Assembly (NCBI RefSeq): GCF_008329705.1
Contig: NZ_VTSX01000001.1
Span: 62,001-126,000, forward strand
Direction of reading: 5' to 3'
Source: Chryseobacterium sp. SN22
Lineage (GTDB): Bacteria > Bacteroidota > Bacteroidia > Flavobacteriales > Weeksellaceae
DNA: 64,000 nt
The number at the start of each line of letters is the position of its first letter. Within the stretch, counting starts at the first letter, position 1. A model generated the notes under the pieces. It had not been told where the DNA came from and did no database searches. It saw nothing but the letters and a program-made list of their open reading frames with translations. A program made the position numbers and the translations under genes. This document shows positions 47,032-55,299 of this stretch, in pieces.

Positions 47032-48450
47032 TTACCGCTTCATGCCTTTTTTAGAAATTACTTTATCTTTTTGGGTTGTAATTTTAATAATATAAATGTC
47101 TTTTTGGAGATTGGAAGTATCGATATTTTTTGAGGATTTACTTTCCATAATTAATCTTCCGCCTTTATCTAAAATTTGCACAGACTTTATTTCTTCATTG
47201 GTTATCAAATTCAGCTCGTTATTGAACGGATTGACAAACCGGACGTCTACATCCGTATTAATTTCTTTTGCTGTAAGAACCGCATTTGAAATTACATATC
47301 TTTTAATTACACTCGGGTTAATCATCAAATACAGATAATTATCTTTCACTGAGATGAAAATTTTGTCATCGGGATTGATCATCGGCGTTGTAATGCCCGT
47401 ATCCAAAAGCGTTTGGCTGTTAATCGTACTTAAATTATTACTGTTAACACTCATAAGAAATAATTTCCTGGGATAGCTGTCGTCTAAGACCGGTATAATA
47501 ACATGATTGTTTACCACTGCAAAATCCTGGGCATATAAGAGATTTTTCCCGTTAAGATTACCGGGAAGATCTATTTTCCCGTTAGAACCGAATGAAGTAT
47601 CGAGCATACCGGTAGGCAAGGTCTTTGTGAGAAATTTTGCTAATGAAAGATCATCAAACAGATAATTTACGAGTGAATTATCATTCATCATACAAAACTT
47701 AATGATTATGGATGAAGACCCCGTATTGTACTGCGCATTGCCGTTAACTCCAAAGCTGGTGTCATAAGTCCCGGTCGTGTAATTCATTTTGCGGAGCGAC
47801 GAATTGTTAGATTCGTATTCCATTATGGAATTACCGGCATGAAAGGCTACGAATTTTTCATGATTGCTGAAAATTGCACTTGTGTAATTGGATAAAGTGC
47901 TGTTACAGGCCATGGTTCCATTGGTACCAAATGCCAAATCGAGCTGTCCCGACGGATTGAGCTGATAAATACTGTTGGTCGTTCTGATCAGCAGATTCCC
48001 ATTTGGCAAGACCTTCCGGTAAATTTCGTTAGCAAGGATTTCGGTCTGTCCGGCAATTCCGTAAGTAAGGTCCAGAGTTCCGTTGTAATGGAATTTTTTT
48101 CCCGAAAACATCATCACATCAGCAGCGCCGGAATTGTGAACGAAATCTTCGCCGCCTGCCGTACCATACGCCAGCGGGCAACCAAACGACCCCGCCGTCC
48201 CAAAAGATGAGTCGATATTGCCATCTGTACCGAGCATAGTGATTCTGGAATCCGTAAGATTGGAGGTTGATACATCAAAGTTCTGAACGATAATTTTGTT
48301 ATTCACAAAATGGTAAGATAGAAATCCGCTTACGCCGGGATTCAAAGTTACAATGCTGTTGGTGCCGAAATTAGAATCGGCTACAAGGTTAAGTTGAGCG
48401 TTGGCCAATGAGGCTACCAACGCTAACGCGGTAATAAATGATTTTTTCAT
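47032..48450 (-). CDS. Secreted delta-60-repeat protein with type IX sorting domain
   Basis: The 472-residue protein has a signal peptide ending at LANAQ. Several repeats of the form G-x-L-D-x-[ST]-[FY]-G-x-x-G follow, for example GNIDSSFGTAGSFG, GTLDLTYGIAGQ, GQLDLAFGTNGT and GMLDTSFGSNGK. These are the delta-60 repeats. The last 75 residues look like a type A T9SS sorting domain (VNPFNNELNLITNEEIKSV followed by a Gly/basic C-terminus). It is likely exported by the PorT-containing type IX system and anchored at or released from the cell surface. The function is unknown. Confidence 0.85.
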   Translation of the reverse strand: MKKSFITALALVASLANAQLNLVADSNFGTNSIVTLNPGVSGFLSYHFVNNKIIVQNFDVSTSNLTDSRITMLGTDGNIDSSFGTAGSFGCPLAYGTAGGEDFVHNSGAADVMMFSGKKFHYNGTLDLTYGIAGQTEILANEIYRKVLPNGNLLIRTTNSIYQLNPSGQLDLAFGTNGTMACNSTLSNYTSAIFSNHEKFVAFHAGNSIMEYESNNSSLRKMNYTTGTYDTSFGVNGNAQYNTGSSSIIIKFCMMNDNSLVNYLFDDLSLAKFLTKTLPTGMLDTSFGSNGKIDLPGNLNGKNLLYAQDFAVVNNHVIIPVLDDSYPRKLFLMSVNSNNLSTINSQTLLDTGITTPMINPDDKIFISVKDNYLYLMINPSVIKRYVISNAVLTAKEINTDVDVRFVNPFNNELNLITNEEIKSVQILDKGGRLIMESKSSKNIDTSNLQKDIYIIKITTQKDKVISKKGMKR

Positions 48451-48509
48451 AATATTTTGTTTTGTAGGTGTTTATCAAAATTACTGATTTTTTTCACACA
48501 AAAATGAAA

Positions 48510-48532
48510 AAGCAGGCAATAATTGCCTGCTT
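48510..48532 (-). terminator. Terminator of lysS
   Basis: AAGCAGGCAAT (48510-48520) and its complement (48522-48532) form a hairpin 26 bases past the lysS stop. Confidence 0.7.
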
Positions 48533-48558
48533 CTATATATCTGTGGTACATAAAGTTA

Positions 48559-50259
48559 CTAAACCAGCCTCATCAAAATATTATCATCGGTTTTTTCTAC
48601 TTTTATCAGGTTTCCTTTCGTTAAATTTTTAGAAGCCTTGTCCCATTTTTTACCGGAAAGCTGACTTCTCTGCTTTACTTCAGCAAGTGAAAACGCATCT
48701 GCCTGAGAATTTAAGATTTCTAAAATAACTTTTTCATCTTCTCCAAGCTCGATTTGAGGAACTGTCTTTTCAGGTTTCATCTGTGGGAAAAACAACACTT
48801 CCTGAATGGAGGCGTTATTGCTAAGAAACATAATCAGCCTGTCCATACCGATTCCCAACCCTGAGGTTGGCGGCATGCCATATTCCAGAGCTCTAAGGAA
48901 ATCCTCGTCAATAAACTGTCCTGCTTCGTCATCCCCTTTCTCGGATAACTTCAGCTGATCTTCAAAACGTTCTCTCTGATCGATCGGGTCATTAAGCTCG
49001 GAATAGGCATTGGCAATTTCCTTTCCGCACACCATTAATTCGAAACGCTCCGTAAGGCCTTCTTTGCTTCGGTGCTTTTTGGTTAAAGGTGACATCTCGA
49101 TCGGGTAATCGGTAATAAAAGTCGGCTGGATGAAGTTCCCTTCACATTTTTCACCGAAGATTTCATCGATTAATTTTCCTTTCCCCATTGTTTCGTTTAC
49201 TTCAATACCGATTGATTTAGCAAAATCGAATAATTCCTTTTCTGTTTTACCGGTAATATCGAAACCTGTGAATTTCAGAATCGCATCCGTCATTGAAACC
49301 CTTTCGTAAGGGGCTTTGAAATCTACCTCATATTCACCGAAAGTCGCTTTGGTGGTTCCGTTTACCTGAATGGCACAGAATTCCAGTAATTTCTCGGTGA
49401 AATTCATCATCCAGTTGTAATCTTTGTAAGCTACATAGATTTCCATAGCGGTAAATTCCGGGTTATGGGTACGGTCCATCCCTTCATTCCTGAAGTTCTT
49501 GGAGAATTCATACACCCCGTCGAATCCGCCTACGATCAGTCTCTTCAGATATAATTCGTTGGCAATCCTTAAATACAGCGGAATATCAAGTGCATTATGA
49601 TGCGTAATAAAAGGCCTTGCGGCAGCTCCACCGGGAATCGACTGTAAAATAGGCGTTTCCACTTCAAAATAACCGGCATCGTTGAAGAAATTCCTCATGG
49701 CATTGAAAAGTTTCGTTCTTTTTACGAAAACTTCCTTTACCTGAGGATTTACCGTTAAATCCACATAACGCTGCCTGTATCTCATTTCCGGATCGTTGAA
49801 AGCATCGTAAACGACTCCGCTTTCATCGGTTCTCGGCTGAGGAAGAGGCCTTAGGGATTTGGTAAGAAGCGTAAAGTTCTTTACCAAAACTGTTTTTTCA
49901 CCTACCTGCGTGGTAAAAAGCTCTCCTTCTACCCCAATAATATCGCCTATATCCAAAAGGTGTTTATAGACTTCATTGTACAATGTTTTATCTTCGCCTG
50001 TACAGATTTCATCCCTGTTAAAGTACACCTGGATACGACCCGTAGAATCCTGCAATTCAGCAAAAGAAGCTTTTCCCTGAATCCTTCTGGACATCAGCCT
50101 TCCAGCAATCTTCACCTGTTTACTTTCTGCGAAATCCTGTTTTATAGATTCTGTAGTATCCGTAATGACATATTCATCCGCCGGGAACGCATTAATTCCC
50201 ATTTCAACAAGCTTATTCAGCTTTTCTCTCCTAATGATTTCTTGTTCTGATAATTGCAT
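48559..50259 (-). CDS. lysS: Lysyl-tRNA synthetase, class II
   Basis: LysS charges tRNA-Lys with lysine in the cytoplasm. The 566-residue protein has an OB-fold anticodon-binding domain (about 55-150). The class II motifs follow: motif 2 with FRNEGMDRTHNPEFTAMEIY and motif 3 with GLGIGMDRLIMFL. A C-terminal extension of about 65 residues beyond the core is present, as often seen in Bacteroidota LysS. It is monocistronic, with a -7-like element upstream. Confidence 0.97.
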   Translation of the reverse strand: MQLSEQEIIRREKLNKLVEMGINAFPADEYVITDTTESIKQDFAESKQVKIAGRLMSRRIQGKASFAELQDSTGRIQVYFNRDEICTGEDKTLYNEVYKHLLDIGDIIGVEGELFTTQVGEKTVLVKNFTLLTKSLRPLPQPRTDESGVVYDAFNDPEMRYRQRYVDLTVNPQVKEVFVKRTKLFNAMRNFFNDAGYFEVETPILQSIPGGAAARPFITHHNALDIPLYLRIANELYLKRLIVGGFDGVYEFSKNFRNEGMDRTHNPEFTAMEIYVAYKDYNWMMNFTEKLLEFCAIQVNGTTKATFGEYEVDFKAPYERVSMTDAILKFTGFDITGKTEKELFDFAKSIGIEVNETMGKGKLIDEIFGEKCEGNFIQPTFITDYPIEMSPLTKKHRSKEGLTERFELMVCGKEIANAYSELNDPIDQRERFEDQLKLSEKGDDEAGQFIDEDFLRALEYGMPPTSGLGIGMDRLIMFLSNNASIQEVLFFPQMKPEKTVPQIELGEDEKVILEILNSQADAFSLAEVKQRSQLSGKKWDKASKNLTKGNLIKVEKTDDNILMRLV

Positions 50260-50281
50260 TTCTTATTTTTCTAAAAGCGTA

Positions 50282-50289
50282 CAAATTTA
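50282..50289 (-). promoter_or_regulatory. Candidate -7 element of lysS
   Basis: CAAATTTA on the plus strand reads TAAATTTG on the minus strand, a match to TAnnTTTG about 23 bases upstream of the lysS ATG. Confidence 0.45.
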
Positions 50290-50666
50290 GTGATTATTTA
50301 TAAAATTAAGTTCAAAAAATTGGTTCAAATATGATATACCAAAAATCAATATTATTTAAGAAAATAATCAATTATATGTCATACTGTATAAAATATTTTT
50401 AATTATAATAAAAATTTCACTTTATAATGAATTAAAAACAGAATTTATTTGTTATCTTTGGGTACACCACGAATCAAAAATAAATAAAGTATGAAAAAAT
50501 GATGACTTTGTTTCCCCGTATTTAAATATTACAGGTCTAATCTTTCGGAATAATTAATACGGGCGGGTTAATGTTGGGAAAATATCTTCTGCAGAAGCCT
50601 GATTTTTCAGTATGATTCTAGAAACACAATGCTCTAAGCACCTTACAATCTGTAAGGTGTTTATTT
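50290..50666. other. Gap between lysS and rlmF with an orphan promoter-like element
   Basis: A plus-strand TATCTTTG (50453-50460) fits the -7 consensus, but the only start behind it is ATG-AAA-AAA-TGA at 50491. That is no gene, and a further 140 bases carry no frame. It may drive a small RNA or be the remains of a lost gene. The terminator of rlmF closes the region. Confidence 0.35.
50639..50659 (-). terminator. Terminator of rlmF
   Basis: A 9-bp stem (CACCTTACA, 50639-50647, against TGTAAGGTG, 50651-50659) with a 3-base loop, just past the minus-strand rlmF stop. Confidence 0.7.
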
Positions 50667-51599
50667 TTAATTTAAATTCAGCCAGTTTTTTTGCTTATGC
50701 TGCGGAACAAATGTCCATGCCAGCATCCGGCTTATTTTCTGGCCCTGCGCCATTTCTATTACCTTGAATTCTACCGCTTTTACTTTCTTTAGAAGGGAAG
50801 TAAGTTTAAAAAGATGATCCTTTTTTGAAACCAGGCAGGTAAACCACAGCACCTGTGAAGGATACAGCATACTCTCCCGGATCATATTCGTGATAAATGC
50901 CAGTTCACCGCCTTCACACCAAAGTTCAGACTGCTGTCCGCCGAAATTCAGGACAGGTTTACGGACTTTTGATCGGGTAAGATTTTTTGTTTTTCTCAGG
51001 TTTCCTTTTAAAGCCGAAACTTCAGAATCATGGAATGGCGGATTGCACATGGAAAATGCAAAACGCTCTTCAGGTTCAATGATATTTTTAAAGATATGAT
51101 CTGCTTCCGGCTGTTTCTTCAGGCGGATAACCGGTAACAGATCCGGATTACCATCCAAGATCCGACCTGCATTCTGTAAAGAGTCTTCATTGATATCGGT
51201 CCCGAGCATGGCCCAGCCGTATGACCGGTGCGCAATTAAAGGATAAACCAGATTGGCGCCCATCCCGATATCAAGTCCATGTATCTTTTGGCCTTCCGGA
51301 ATTTCACCGAAGGATTCCGCCAGCAGATCGGCAATGTAATGAATATAATCTGCCCTGCCGGGAATCGGAGGACAGAGGTTGGTATCGGGAATATCCCAGT
51401 GCTGAACCCTATAAAAGTGTAACAACAAAGCTTTATTCAGCAGCTTAACCGCCTTAGGAAGGCTGAAATTGATCGTTACACTTTGATAAGCGTTCACAAA
51501 AACATAGTGTTTTAATTCCGGTACACAGGAAATCAGCTGACCGAAATCGTACGGATCCCGGTGGAGATTCCTGGGATGCAGATTGGACTTTTCAGCCAT
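50667..51599 (-). CDS. rlmF: 23S rRNA (adenine(1618)-N6)-methyltransferase RlmF
   Basis: RlmF methylates A1618 of 23S rRNA using SAM. The 310-residue protein has the SAM-binding GLDIGMGANLVYPLI and the N6-adenine methyltransferase motif CNPPFHDS. An N-terminal LHPRNLHRDPYDF and the WCEGGELAFITNMI block are also characteristic of the family. It starts three bases after the end of the cytochrome c gene's complement, so rlmF and the cytochrome gene converge in opposite order on the same strand: rlmF begins at 51599 and the cytochrome ends at 51603, making one probable transcript. Confidence 0.93.
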   Translation of the reverse strand: MAEKSNLHPRNLHRDPYDFGQLISCVPELKHYVFVNAYQSVTINFSLPKAVKLLNKALLLHFYRVQHWDIPDTNLCPPIPGRADYIHYIADLLAESFGEIPEGQKIHGLDIGMGANLVYPLIAHRSYGWAMLGTDINEDSLQNAGRILDGNPDLLPVIRLKKQPEADHIFKNIIEPEERFAFSMCNPPFHDSEVSALKGNLRKTKNLTRSKVRKPVLNFGGQQSELWCEGGELAFITNMIRESMLYPSQVLWFTCLVSKKDHLFKLTSLLKKVKAVEFKVIEMAQGQKISRMLAWTFVPQHKQKNWLNLN

Positions 51600-51602
51600 G
51601 CC

Positions 51603-51974
51603 CTACTTTTTCAGGCTTAAAATATACTGCACCATTTTTTTGGCATCTTCTTTAGATACCTGAGGGTGAGGAGACATCGGTACCCCGCCCCAGACTCCGC
51701 TGCCGCCTTCAATGATCTTGGAAGCCAGCAGCTCCGTATCTTTTTCAGAATATTTATCTGCAATCTGCTGATACGAAGGCCCTATCATCTTTTCGTTCAC
51801 CGCATGGCATCCGGAACAGTCCAGTGTCTCAATAATCTGATCTCCGGAAAGGTTGCTTTTGCCGGGATCCGGGGCCGATGCCATTTCTGACCCGGAATCA
51901 GCAGAAGGGGTTTCTTTTTTAGAACAGGAAAACATCAGCATGGTCATACATCCTGCTAAAAACAGATTTTTCAT
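51603..51974 (-). CDS. Class I cytochrome c lipoprotein
   Basis: The 123-residue protein has a lipoprotein signal with lipobox MFSC followed by a Ser/Pro/Asp-rich linker. A single cytochrome c domain has the heme site CSGCH, a distal Met likely in GGVPMSPHP, and a final helix KKMVQYILSL. It would carry electrons in the periplasm, tethered to a membrane. It sits between the small lipoprotein gene and rlmF on the same strand with very short gaps. Confidence 0.88.
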   Translation of the reverse strand: MKNLFLAGCMTMLMFSCSKKETPSADSGSEMASAPDPGKSNLSGDQIIETLDCSGCHAVNEKMIGPSYQQIADKYSEKDTELLASKIIEGGSGVWGGVPMSPHPQVSKEDAKKMVQYILSLKK

Positions 51975-51985
51975 GATTCCCGTAC

Positions 51986-52213
51986 TTATTTTTTGGCAGC
52001 CGTAGCCGTATCTGGTTTTGTCTGGTTAGCCGGCAAAGATTCTGCTGCATTTACCTGGGAGTTTTCCGTTTTTCTGGCTGTGGAATCCACTACTGTAGGG
52101 GCATCCGGTTCAGGCAACATGGTGTTGCTGTCCTGTAAGTCATGATTTGGTTTCTTTGAGCAGCTTGCCGCTAGTAAACCTCCGATAAATGCAATTGCTA
52201 ATACTTTTTTCAT
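51986..52213 (-). CDS. Small lipoprotein of unknown function
   Basis: The 75-residue protein begins MKKVLAIAFIGGLLAASC, a clear lipobox signal. The rest is a low-complexity, probably unfolded tail rich in Pro, Thr, Asp and Ala. It starts at the ATG at 52213; an in-frame longer version adds 18 residues before the signal. It lies 11 bases upstream of the cytochrome c gene and is probably in its operon. Confidence 0.65.
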   Translation of the reverse strand: MKKVLAIAFIGGLLAASCSKKPNHDLQDSNTMLPEPDAPTVVDSTARKTENSQVNAAESLPANQTKPDTATAAKK

Positions 52214-52349
52214 TATTTTTCCTATAAAATTTAGACAAAAATATAAAAAATAAACGTTCAAACTCATGATAAATATGCATTTTAAAGATATTTTACGGAA
52301 GATTAAATTCAGGTACGATTATATTTAAGATTCATTTTAAAATTAAAGC

Positions 52350-52946
52350 ATGGTTTTCATTTCAAAAATTCTCTTTCTTACAAGCCATTACGGTTTCCTT
52401 ACGATGGTGTGTTCGTTTATGCTATTGGAATAATATCAGTTCCAAATAAAAAATGGGACTCCTGATCATGCCTTTATTCTGTTTATCGGAAATGTAATCG
52501 GAGAACGGTTCCTGGACGCCTGGTTTTAAATAAATACGGCACAGAAAGTATGGCCATTATTACCTCTGATCCATAGACCCACCTACCCTCAACGAACAAT
52601 ATACTCATGATTATGAAGACATTATAAAGAGATAAGAGGGCAGTTATATTACCTCTTTATTTTCAACCACCAAGGCAGCCATCTATCCTATTGGAAATGC
52701 AATCAGGATTCCGCAGAAAGAAAAGTTCTTCCCTGTAAAATTCATTCACGGCGAGGCAAACATCATGACTCTTTACAACCGGTCTGATGAAGGAAAAATG
52801 CTGTTGAAAAAGTAAGAATACAATACGAAGCCGATCCTCAAAATCCGGAATTCATCCGGGAATACCGTTCTGCTCTCCAAAAGGATCTGAAAGAATACGA
52901 TGATACTGAATATTCCCCAAAGCTCAGACAATTGGAAAGCAAATAA
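52350..52946 (+). pseudogene. Decayed gene of unknown family
   Basis: About 600 bases on the plus strand carry protein-like segments in shifting frames, separated by stops. In order they are FPYDGVFVYAIGIISVPNKKWD, DHAFILFIGNVIGERFLDA, LNKYGTESMAIITSDP, LNEQYTHDYEDIIKR, KAAIYPIGNAIRIPQKEKFF and EADPQNPEFIREYRSALQKD, ending at TAA 52944-52946. No single frame covers more than a fraction. The number of lesions indicates long-standing decay. I do not recognise the ancestral family. The start coordinate is approximate. Confidence 0.6.
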
Positions 52947-53013
52947 TTTTTCAGATTAAAATCGAAAAGGAACAGGATTTGTTATAAGCTATGAGATTTA
53001 TTTTAATCATTTT

Positions 53014-53044
53014 GTTTTTCATATTAAAAAAATATATACATTTG
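53014..53044 (+). promoter_or_regulatory. Promoter of the trp operon
   Basis: A TTG at 53014-53016 and TACATTTG at 53037-53044 are separated by 20 bases. This is an excellent match to the Bacteroidota sigma-A promoter. The -7 element ends four bases before the trpL ATG. Confidence 0.8.
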
Positions 53045-53048
53045 TACC

Positions 53049-53126
53049 ATGTTTAGTGACAGCAATAATATTTGGTGGTGGCTTTCAAACTCTTCGTCGG
53101 GTCTGAGGCTGTTGTCGTGCTGTTAA
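53049..53126 (+). CDS. trpL: trp operon leader peptide with three consecutive Trp codons
   Basis: The 25-codon frame reads MFSDSNNIWWWLSNSSSGLR followed by LLSCC and a stop. The three TGG codons (53073-53081) are in a row, and an intrinsic terminator lies 40 bases past the stop, before trpE. This is the layout of ribosome-mediated transcription attenuation. When charged tRNA-Trp is scarce, the ribosome stalls at the Trp codons and the terminator is avoided. The promoter abuts the ATG, so the leader mRNA has essentially no 5' untranslated region. Confidence 0.88.
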   Translation: MFSDSNNIWWWLSNSSSGLRLLSCC

Positions 53127-53165
53127 TTCATCTTAACGCATCAATAATAAAACAATATACAAAGA

Positions 53166-53196
53166 GACTTTGACGGATACCGTTGAAGTCTTTTTT
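53166..53196 (+). terminator. trp attenuator (terminator hairpin)
   Basis: GACTTTGACGG (53166-53176) pairs along all 11 positions (two G-U pairs) with CCGTTGAAGTC (53180-53190), with a 3-base loop and six T residues after it. Two leader segments right after the Trp codons, TCAAACTCTT (53085-53094) and CGTCGGGTCT (53095-53104), are partly complementary to the 5' arm and are antiterminator candidates. Confidence 0.85.
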
Positions 53197-53224
53197 ATTT
53201 AATCCCCATTAAAATAAACTGCAG

Positions 53225-54649
53225 ATGTTCAGTAAAAAAATAAAAGTAAAAACCGTTTCAAGAAAAACCCTGGGTGATCTCCGGACCCCGATGACCATTT
53301 ACCTTCAGATTCGTGATCAGTTCAGGGATACCATCCTGCTGGAAAGTTCCGATTCCAAAAATATCGACAATAACTTTTCATTTATCGCCATTAATGCCAT
53401 CGCGGGAATCGAGATTAAAACTTTAACGGATTTTGAGGTGAAACTGCCTGGCCAGGAGCCGGTGAAACAATCCATTGGCGGACAGAAGATTACTGAAATC
53501 CTACAGGAATTCGCTCATGTATTCGAATGTGAAAGCACAAGTGATCCGATTGAAAAAACGGCACAGAGCCTGTTCGGATACACCAGTTTTGAAGCGGTAC
53601 AGTTTTTTGAGAACCTGAATTTCAAATCCCAGAGCCCTGAGGTGGAAATCCCTATTTTAAGGTATAGGCTGTATCAGTATGTAATCGCCATCAACCATTA
53701 CAGTGATGAAATGCACATCATCGAAAACCAGATGGAAGGCGCAAAACCAGAGCTTTACGTATTGGAAAGCTTGATTAAAAACCATAATTCCGTTATTTAC
53801 CCTTTTGAAAAAAACGGCGGGGAAACATCAAATATCACCGATGAAGAATATATCGATCTGGTACAGACGGCACAGAAGCACTGTATGCGGGGCGATGTCT
53901 TCCAGTTGGTTTTGAGCAGGAGGTTTGAACAGAAATTCAAGGGGGATGAATTCAATGTATACCGGGCTTTAAGGAACATCAACCCTTCGCCTTACCTTTT
54001 CTTCTTCGATTACGGAAGTTATAAACTCTTCGGATCCAGTCCGGAAAGTCAGCTGATCATCAAAAATAATAAAGCCATCATTCATCCGATTGCCGGGACT
54101 TTTAAAAGAACCGGGCATCTTGAAACCGATCTTCAGTCTATCGAAGCCCTGAAAAATGATGAGAAGGAGAATGCAGAACACACGATGCTGGTGGATCTGG
54201 CCAGAAACGATCTGGGAAAACTCGGGAAAAATGTTACGGTAACGAAATTAAAGGAAATCCAGCTTTTTTCCCACGTCATCCACATGGTCAGCGAAGTAAC
54301 GGCCGATCTGGCGGAACAGACCAATCCTTTCGAAATGGTGGCAACCACTTTCCCTCAGGGAACTTTAAGCGGAGCCCCGAAACATAAAGCTTTACAGTTA
54401 ATCGACAAATATGAAAAAGATTCCCGTGGCTATTACGGCGGATGTATCGGAATGATCGGTTTAGACGGCGAATGCAACCAGGCCATTATGATCCGTACTT
54501 TTTTAAGCAAAAACAACACCCTGTATTACCAGGCCGGTGCCGGATTGGTAGCGAAATCCAACCCCGAAAGCGAACTCCAGGAAGTAAACAATAAGCTGAA
54601 TGCACTGAAAAAAGCAGTGGAAAAAGCAGAAAAACTGGTAGAAAAATAG
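53225..54649 (+). CDS. trpE: Anthranilate synthase component I
   Basis: TrpE converts chorismate and ammonia (from TrpG) to anthranilate, the first committed step of tryptophan synthesis. The 474-residue protein has the chorismate-binding signatures: SSPESQLI, the PIAGTFKRTG segment, DLARNDLGKLG, and TFPQGTLSGAPKHKALQLID. The early LLESSDSKN resembles the N-terminal feedback site for tryptophan (an LLES motif). It is the first structural gene after the attenuator and starts 28 bases past its T-run. Confidence 0.97.
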   Translation: MFSKKIKVKTVSRKTLGDLRTPMTIYLQIRDQFRDTILLESSDSKNIDNNFSFIAINAIAGIEIKTLTDFEVKLPGQEPVKQSIGGQKITEILQEFAHVFECESTSDPIEKTAQSLFGYTSFEAVQFFENLNFKSQSPEVEIPILRYRLYQYVIAINHYSDEMHIIENQMEGAKPELYVLESLIKNHNSVIYPFEKNGGETSNITDEEYIDLVQTAQKHCMRGDVFQLVLSRRFEQKFKGDEFNVYRALRNINPSPYLFFFDYGSYKLFGSSPESQLIIKNNKAIIHPIAGTFKRTGHLETDLQSIEALKNDEKENAEHTMLVDLARNDLGKLGKNVTVTKLKEIQLFSHVIHMVSEVTADLAEQTNPFEMVATTFPQGTLSGAPKHKALQLIDKYEKDSRGYYGGCIGMIGLDGECNQAIMIRTFLSKNNTLYYQAGAGLVAKSNPESELQEVNNKLNALKKAVEKAEKLVEK

Positions 54650-54659
54650 TAAAAAGAAA

Positions 54660-55289
54660 ATGACACATACCGAACTAACCACCAACCACCAACCGTCAAC
54701 CATCGATCAGCAATCATCACTTAAGGTCCTGGTATTCGATAATTACGACAGTTTTACGTATAACCTCGTTCAGATGATCGAAAGAATTCTGGATACCAAA
54801 GTGGATGTGGTAAAAAATGACCAGATTCCTCTGGCTGAAATCGATCAATATGATAAAATCGTGCTTTCTCCCGGCCCGGGAATTCCCGAAGAAGCGGGAA
54901 TTTTGCTGGACGTGATCAGAGTCTATGCGCCTACCAAAAGTATCCTGGGCGTATGTCTCGGCCAACAGGCGATTGCGGAAGCTTTCGGCGGAAGCCTGAT
55001 CAATCTTACCGAAATTTATCATGGGGTTGCAACACCGGCAGAGGTGGTAAAGGATGATACGAAAATTTTCAGTAACCTTTCCAGCGGGATTGAAGTCGGA
55101 AGGTACCACAGCTGGGTGGTAAACCGCGAGGATTTACCCGGAGAACTGGAAATTACCGCCGTAGATAAAGACGGTATGATCATGGCTCTGCAACATAAAA
55201 CTTATGATGTACACGGGGTGCAGTTTCATCCTGAAAGCATCCTGACACCGGAAGGGGAAGTAATTATCCGAAATTTTCTGTTAGCTTAA
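54660..55289 (+). CDS. trpG: Anthranilate synthase component II (glutamine amidotransferase)
   Basis: TrpG hydrolyses glutamine to supply ammonia to TrpE. The 209-residue protein has the class I amidotransferase triad: Cys99 in GVCLGQQ, His190 and Glu192 in QFHPES. The first 20 residues (THTELTTNHQPSTIDQQSS) are a non-family extension encoded by a low-complexity CCACCAA-like stretch. No other start codon precedes the KVLVFDNYDSF core, so the extension seems to be translated. It follows trpE by 10 bases. Confidence 0.95.
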   Translation: MTHTELTTNHQPSTIDQQSSLKVLVFDNYDSFTYNLVQMIERILDTKVDVVKNDQIPLAEIDQYDKIVLSPGPGIPEEAGILLDVIRVYAPTKSILGVCLGQQAIAEAFGGSLINLTEIYHGVATPAEVVKDDTKIFSNLSSGIEVGRYHSWVVNREDLPGELEITAVDKDGMIMALQHKTYDVHGVQFHPESILTPEGEVIIRNFLLA

Positions 55290-55299
55290 AAAAACATTT

